Source of the DNA: Lenisia limosa
Taxonomy: Eukaryota; Breviatea
Assembly: GCA_001655205.1 (NCBI GenBank)
Contig: LPNZ01008770.1
Coordinates: forward strand, 1 to 23,677
Length of the DNA stretch: 23,677 nt
Direction of reading: 5' to 3'
Numbering within the stretch: the first letter of the stretch is position 1; each line of letters begins with the position of its first letter. The notes beneath the pieces are model-generated. The model searched no databases. It worked only from the letters and a program-made list of their open reading frames with translations, and had not been told where the DNA came from. The translations under genes were made by a program, and so were the position numbers. This document shows, piece after piece, positions 20,961-23,677 of the stretch.

Positions 20961-22027
20961 ATGGCAGCCCTCCCTCGCAGAATCGTGAAAGTAAGACTCA
21001 TTTATTAATCCAAACGTAATTAACCCGGCTTTACCCCCCATCAGGAAACACAGCGTCTTCTTTCCGACCCACGTAAGCAGCTAGTCTTGTTATTATGCTG
21101 GTTCTTAAAGTGTTCTCATTATTGACACCAAAATATTCACTCTTTTAGCCCCGGGTGTGTCAGCTACTCCTTTTGCTGAAAACATGAGGTACTTCAACGT
21201 CGTCATTGCTGGCCCCATAAACTCTCCTTATGAAGGTAAGGATGAGAACGAAGAGAAAGGCCTGTTTATTATTTTCAGGTGGTATTTTCAAGTTGGAACT
21301 CTTCCTTCCCGAAGACTATCCAATGTCCCCATTGAAGGTCCGCTTCCTGACCCAGATATACCACCCAAATATTGACAAGCGTATGATGGATGGTTAGGTG
21401 TTCAGTTTTACAGTGTTTCGGGCCGATCTTGCAATCAAATAATTCCAATTCCTGTTCTTTGTATGTGGCCTCCTTATACAAGGCAAGCCTTTTCACAACC
21501 TTACCTCCATAGTTGGAAGAATCTGCTTGGATGTCTTGAAAACCAACTGGACCCCTGCACTTCAAATCAGAACAGTGCTTCTTTCAATTCAAGTTGGTTG
21601 AACTCTTGCTCACCTTTTGCATGGATCCTTCAACGGCTCTCTGATCCATTCAGGCTCTCCTTTCCGCTCCCAACCCAGCTGACCCCTTGGACACCCAGGT
21701 TTGAGAATCCGCTGTTTTCTTTTTTTTTGTATTTGCCTAGAAAGGGTTGTTTTTTTCACATATGCCCTCATGATACATATTATGTGAAATGGGATGTGTT
21801 AAACAGCTAGCTACATTGAAGCTATATTGGAGGCCTTTTGACCCTTTAGGTTGCTGATCATTGGACTAGTGACGAAACAGGTGCTATCGAGAAAGGTGAG
21901 TTGAGTGCAGCATCGGCTCAAAGTTTTTTTTTTATATAGTGCAGCATCTTCTAATGAAAGATTCAATTCACAATTTACTTTTTTAGCTCGTAAATGGACC
22001 CAAGAATATGCTACCCAAAACCAGTAG
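20961..22027 (+). CDS. UBC13: Ubiquitin-conjugating enzyme E2 N (Ubc13), 152 residues
   Basis: Ubc13 takes ubiquitin from E1 onto its active cysteine and, with a Uev/Mms2 partner, builds Lys63-linked chains for DNA-damage tolerance and signalling. Exons: 20961-20990, 21045-21072, 21149-21235, 21279-21380, 21513-21592, 21654-21698, 21850-21895, 21987-22027. The total is 152 residues, the same as human UBE2N as I recall. Seen: [41 protein letters not shown], the HPN triad at 77-79, [12 protein letters not shown] with the active Cys87, [26 protein letters not shown] and [11 protein letters not shown]. The donor at 21381 (GTATGA) is preferred because it restores DKLGRIC exactly; a GT 12 bases downstream would insert four residues beside the active site. 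No Uev gene lies in the window. Confidence 0.96.
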
Positions 22028-22593
22028 CTTCTGACACATGTTGCTCTTCAACAATACAGTCCATGCACTTCTACCATGTGATTTCAAGGGAAAACTCCCA
22101 AATATCTTGTACTTTATATTAGCAGTTATTTCTCTGATCTCTCTAAAAAGGGTCATTCATGTATTTATTGGTTTTTGTTTTTGTTGAAAGGTTAAACTTC
22201 AGGCAAAGATTGTCTTCACCCAGCTGTACGTTTATTTTTTATAAGAGTAACATATCCACAAAAAAAACCGAGAATCAAAAAAGGCTTTTGAAAGGGCAAA
22301 AAATGAATTTATTGTAAAAAGACATATTTGTCGATTTTTCGGTTCACGATTGGGTTTGAAATATATTCAGTGTTTTTATATCGGCGATGACAAAATGACC
22401 GTCTGTCTTTCAAAACAGCTATCACTGGGGTTTCGATCCCGGTCGAAAGTGGTCCTTATGAGCCTTTCTTTTTTCTTTTTATATATGTTTTTGGACCAGA
22501 ATCTTCTATCATTATTTTAAGAGACTATTTTTGAACTGAACTGTTTTCTCTTTTTATTGGACTTTTTTTTTATTTGAGGACCTTTTTGACGAG
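22028..22593. other. Intergenic region upstream of eS27, with a tRNA-like fragment
   Basis: This 566-base AT-rich region contains a weak tRNA-like segment at about 22384-22450 (see findings) and otherwise nothing recognisable. It should contain the promoter of the ribosomal protein gene. Confidence 0.4.
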
Positions 22594-22711
22594 GTATGTT
22601 GTTTGTTTTATGTTATTAGTATGCCTATATCCAAATTTTCTGTTCAATAGGCATTTTTTTTCATCATAGTATTTTACACGTTGCAAATAATTGCTTTTTT
22701 CACATCTTTAG
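22594..22711 (+). other. Probable intron in the 5' untranslated region of eS27
   Basis: GACGAG followed by GTATGTTG opens it and TTTCACATCTTTAG closes it, 18 bases before the ATG. Both ends match the splice sites used in this window. An untranslated first exon ending at 22593 is inferred. Confidence 0.5.
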
Positions 22712-22729
22712 GATTTTTAAAAGAACAAA

Positions 22730-23150
22730 ATGACCCGTGTAAGTTTGGGAACAGTCTCATTCTTTGATAATGGTCATATTCTTTCTGCTTTTGTACTATT
22801 CTGTTTTATGCTTTCTAATGTTGTCTCACATGCCAGCTCTACGAGGATCTTCTCCACCCCACTGCCGCCGCTGAGGCCAAGAAGCACAAGCTCAAGCGTC
22901 TGGTACAGTCTCCCAACTCCCAGTTCTACGACGTCAAGTGCACTTGCAACGCCGTTACCACCGTGTTCTCTCACGCTTCCTCCATCATCCTCTGCTCTGC
23001 TTGCTCTTCCGTCATTGCCTCTGTAAGCATAATTTGAAGCTCTCTTTCATATACACGGAAACATGAAGTGATTTTACTTTTTTTTAGCCCGCTGGCGGAC
23101 GCTGCAACATCACCCCCGGACTTACTTTCCGCGAGAAGACCATGAAGTAG
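22730..23150 (+). CDS. RPS27: 40S ribosomal protein eS27 (85 residues)
   Basis: A small zinc-binding protein of the 40S ribosomal subunit. Exons: 22730-22738, 22837-23022, 23088-23150, in phase. The first exon encodes only MTR, a nine-base coding start typical of ribosomal genes with an early intron. Then come [51 protein letters not shown] and [17 protein letters not shown]. Length fits the family (84 in human). Oddity: the first zinc knuckle reads KCTCNA where the family has CxxC, so one residue is missing between or beside the cysteines; the second knuckle (CSAC) is normal. Codons mostly end in C or G, unlike the AT-rich introns, as expected for a highly expressed gene. Confidence 0.95.
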
Positions 23151-23608
23151 ATTTTTGTCTTGAGAAGTTTCAGTATGAATCCTTTTTGATTCACATTGGT
23201 CAATTGGGTATGGGATAGGAATTATGTTTATCTTTATTATTCGCAGATTCAGAGGTTGAGCTGGTTTTATAATTTGTTGACATAAAGTTATTTTTACTCT
23301 TGTGGCTTGCTCGCACTGTTTATGGATATGAGATTTGTGACGATTATTGCAACCACTCTGGACATTCTGACAACTCCCTCTTCCTCCTTTCCTCTTCTTA
23401 TTATGTGTTAAAGAATTTGTTTTAATACTGCTGCTGCCTTTTCCAGATTTACGTCACATTGACATTTGTCCAATTTTTTTTTATATATATAAAAAGCCTT
23501 TTGAACTGGAACTGGAAAGCGCAATACTGGTATAATAATGACATTCATTTGTTCTAAAAAAAATCAACTACATTCAAATCGTTCCAACTTCAAAACTTCA
23601 TAATTCCT
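23151..23608. other. Intergenic region after eS27
   Basis: This 458-base AT-rich stretch has no recognisable coding exon. It probably holds the eS27 3' end and, if the minus-strand exon next to it is real, that gene's 3' end as well. Confidence 0.4.
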
Positions 23609-23660
23609 CTAATACTTCCCTCTCCTCCTTCTGGTGTTGGTGGTCAGGGTTCCCACGAGG
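23609..23660 (-). CDS. Possible last exon of an unidentified gene (partial)
   Basis: On the minus strand, CTGACTCATTAG makes a good branch-point plus acceptor. The next bases encode LVGTLTTNTRRRRGKY and a TAG stop. The basic end would suit a nucleic-acid-binding or ribosomal protein, but no family is recognised. The rest of the gene would lie to the right of the window. A chance open frame is quite possible. Confidence 0.3.
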
Positions 23661-23677
23661 CTAATGAGTCAGAAAAG

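Noticed and set aside
21381-21392. Longer UBC13 exon 4 giving KRMMDVGRIC
   Set aside because: It adds four residues beside the active cysteine. The GTATGA donor at 21381 restores the conserved KLGRIC and the exact family length.
1-23677. CRISPR array, integron, prophage or bacterial operon
   Set aside because: No regularly spaced repeats with unique spacers and no prokaryotic gene structure; the whole window has spliceosomal introns.

Overview
This is a window of nuclear DNA from an intron-rich unicellular eukaryote (a protist). Every gene I could rebuild is broken by short GT-AG introns, mostly about 50 to 300 bases, whose removal restores well-known eukaryotic proteins in exact phase. Exons are fairly GC-rich and introns AT-rich. 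Ten assembly gaps (runs of N) occur, many beside long C, G or T runs. The species cannot be fixed from the sequence. Branch-point-like C-T-A/G-A-C/T motifs sit close to many 3' splice sites, which weakly suggests a metamonad-type lineage; this is a guess.

Layout, left to right. 1-709: repeats, a gap and no visible exon. 710-5165 (+): the C-terminal part of a PDR/ABCG-type ABC transporter in at least 17 exons; its start lies in a gap or outside the window. 5166-7251: about 2 kb without a recognisable gene, with one tandem repeat. 7252-8791 (-): a complete 7-exon gene for a 187-residue protein of no recognised family. 9557-11542 (+): SET/NAP-family histone chaperone, 8 exons. 11974-13316 (-): DUF1764 protein, 5 exons. 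13537-19456 (+): a very long, at least 26-exon gene for the spliceosome-associated protein CWF19L2, with an Arg-Asp repeat domain. 19858-20680 (-): synaptobrevin-type R-SNARE, 4 exons. 20961-22027 (+): ubiquitin-conjugating enzyme Ubc13/UBE2N, 8 exons, 152 residues. 22730-23150 (+): ribosomal protein eS27, 3 coding exons. 23609-23660 (-): possibly the last exon of a further gene.

From 7 kb to 22 kb the genes alternate in strand (-,+,-,+,-,+), so start regions are shared head to head (765, 220 and 280 bases) and ends face each other. Apart from the transporter and the unknown gene, the set is core housekeeping: chromatin, splicing, membrane fusion, ubiquitin signalling and translation. I see no evidence that these genes form one pathway, and no prokaryotic-type system, CRISPR array or autonomous transposon.

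The points most worth a second look are: the unknown 187-residue gene; the in-frame stop built into a 5' splice site in the middle of CWF19L2; the Arg-Asp array with a higher-order 36-base period; a small TA-flanked inverted-repeat element family in introns; an intronic repeat whose C-rich end serves as a 3' splice site; a triplicated exon end in the transporter; and a CxC instead of CxxC zinc knuckle in eS27.
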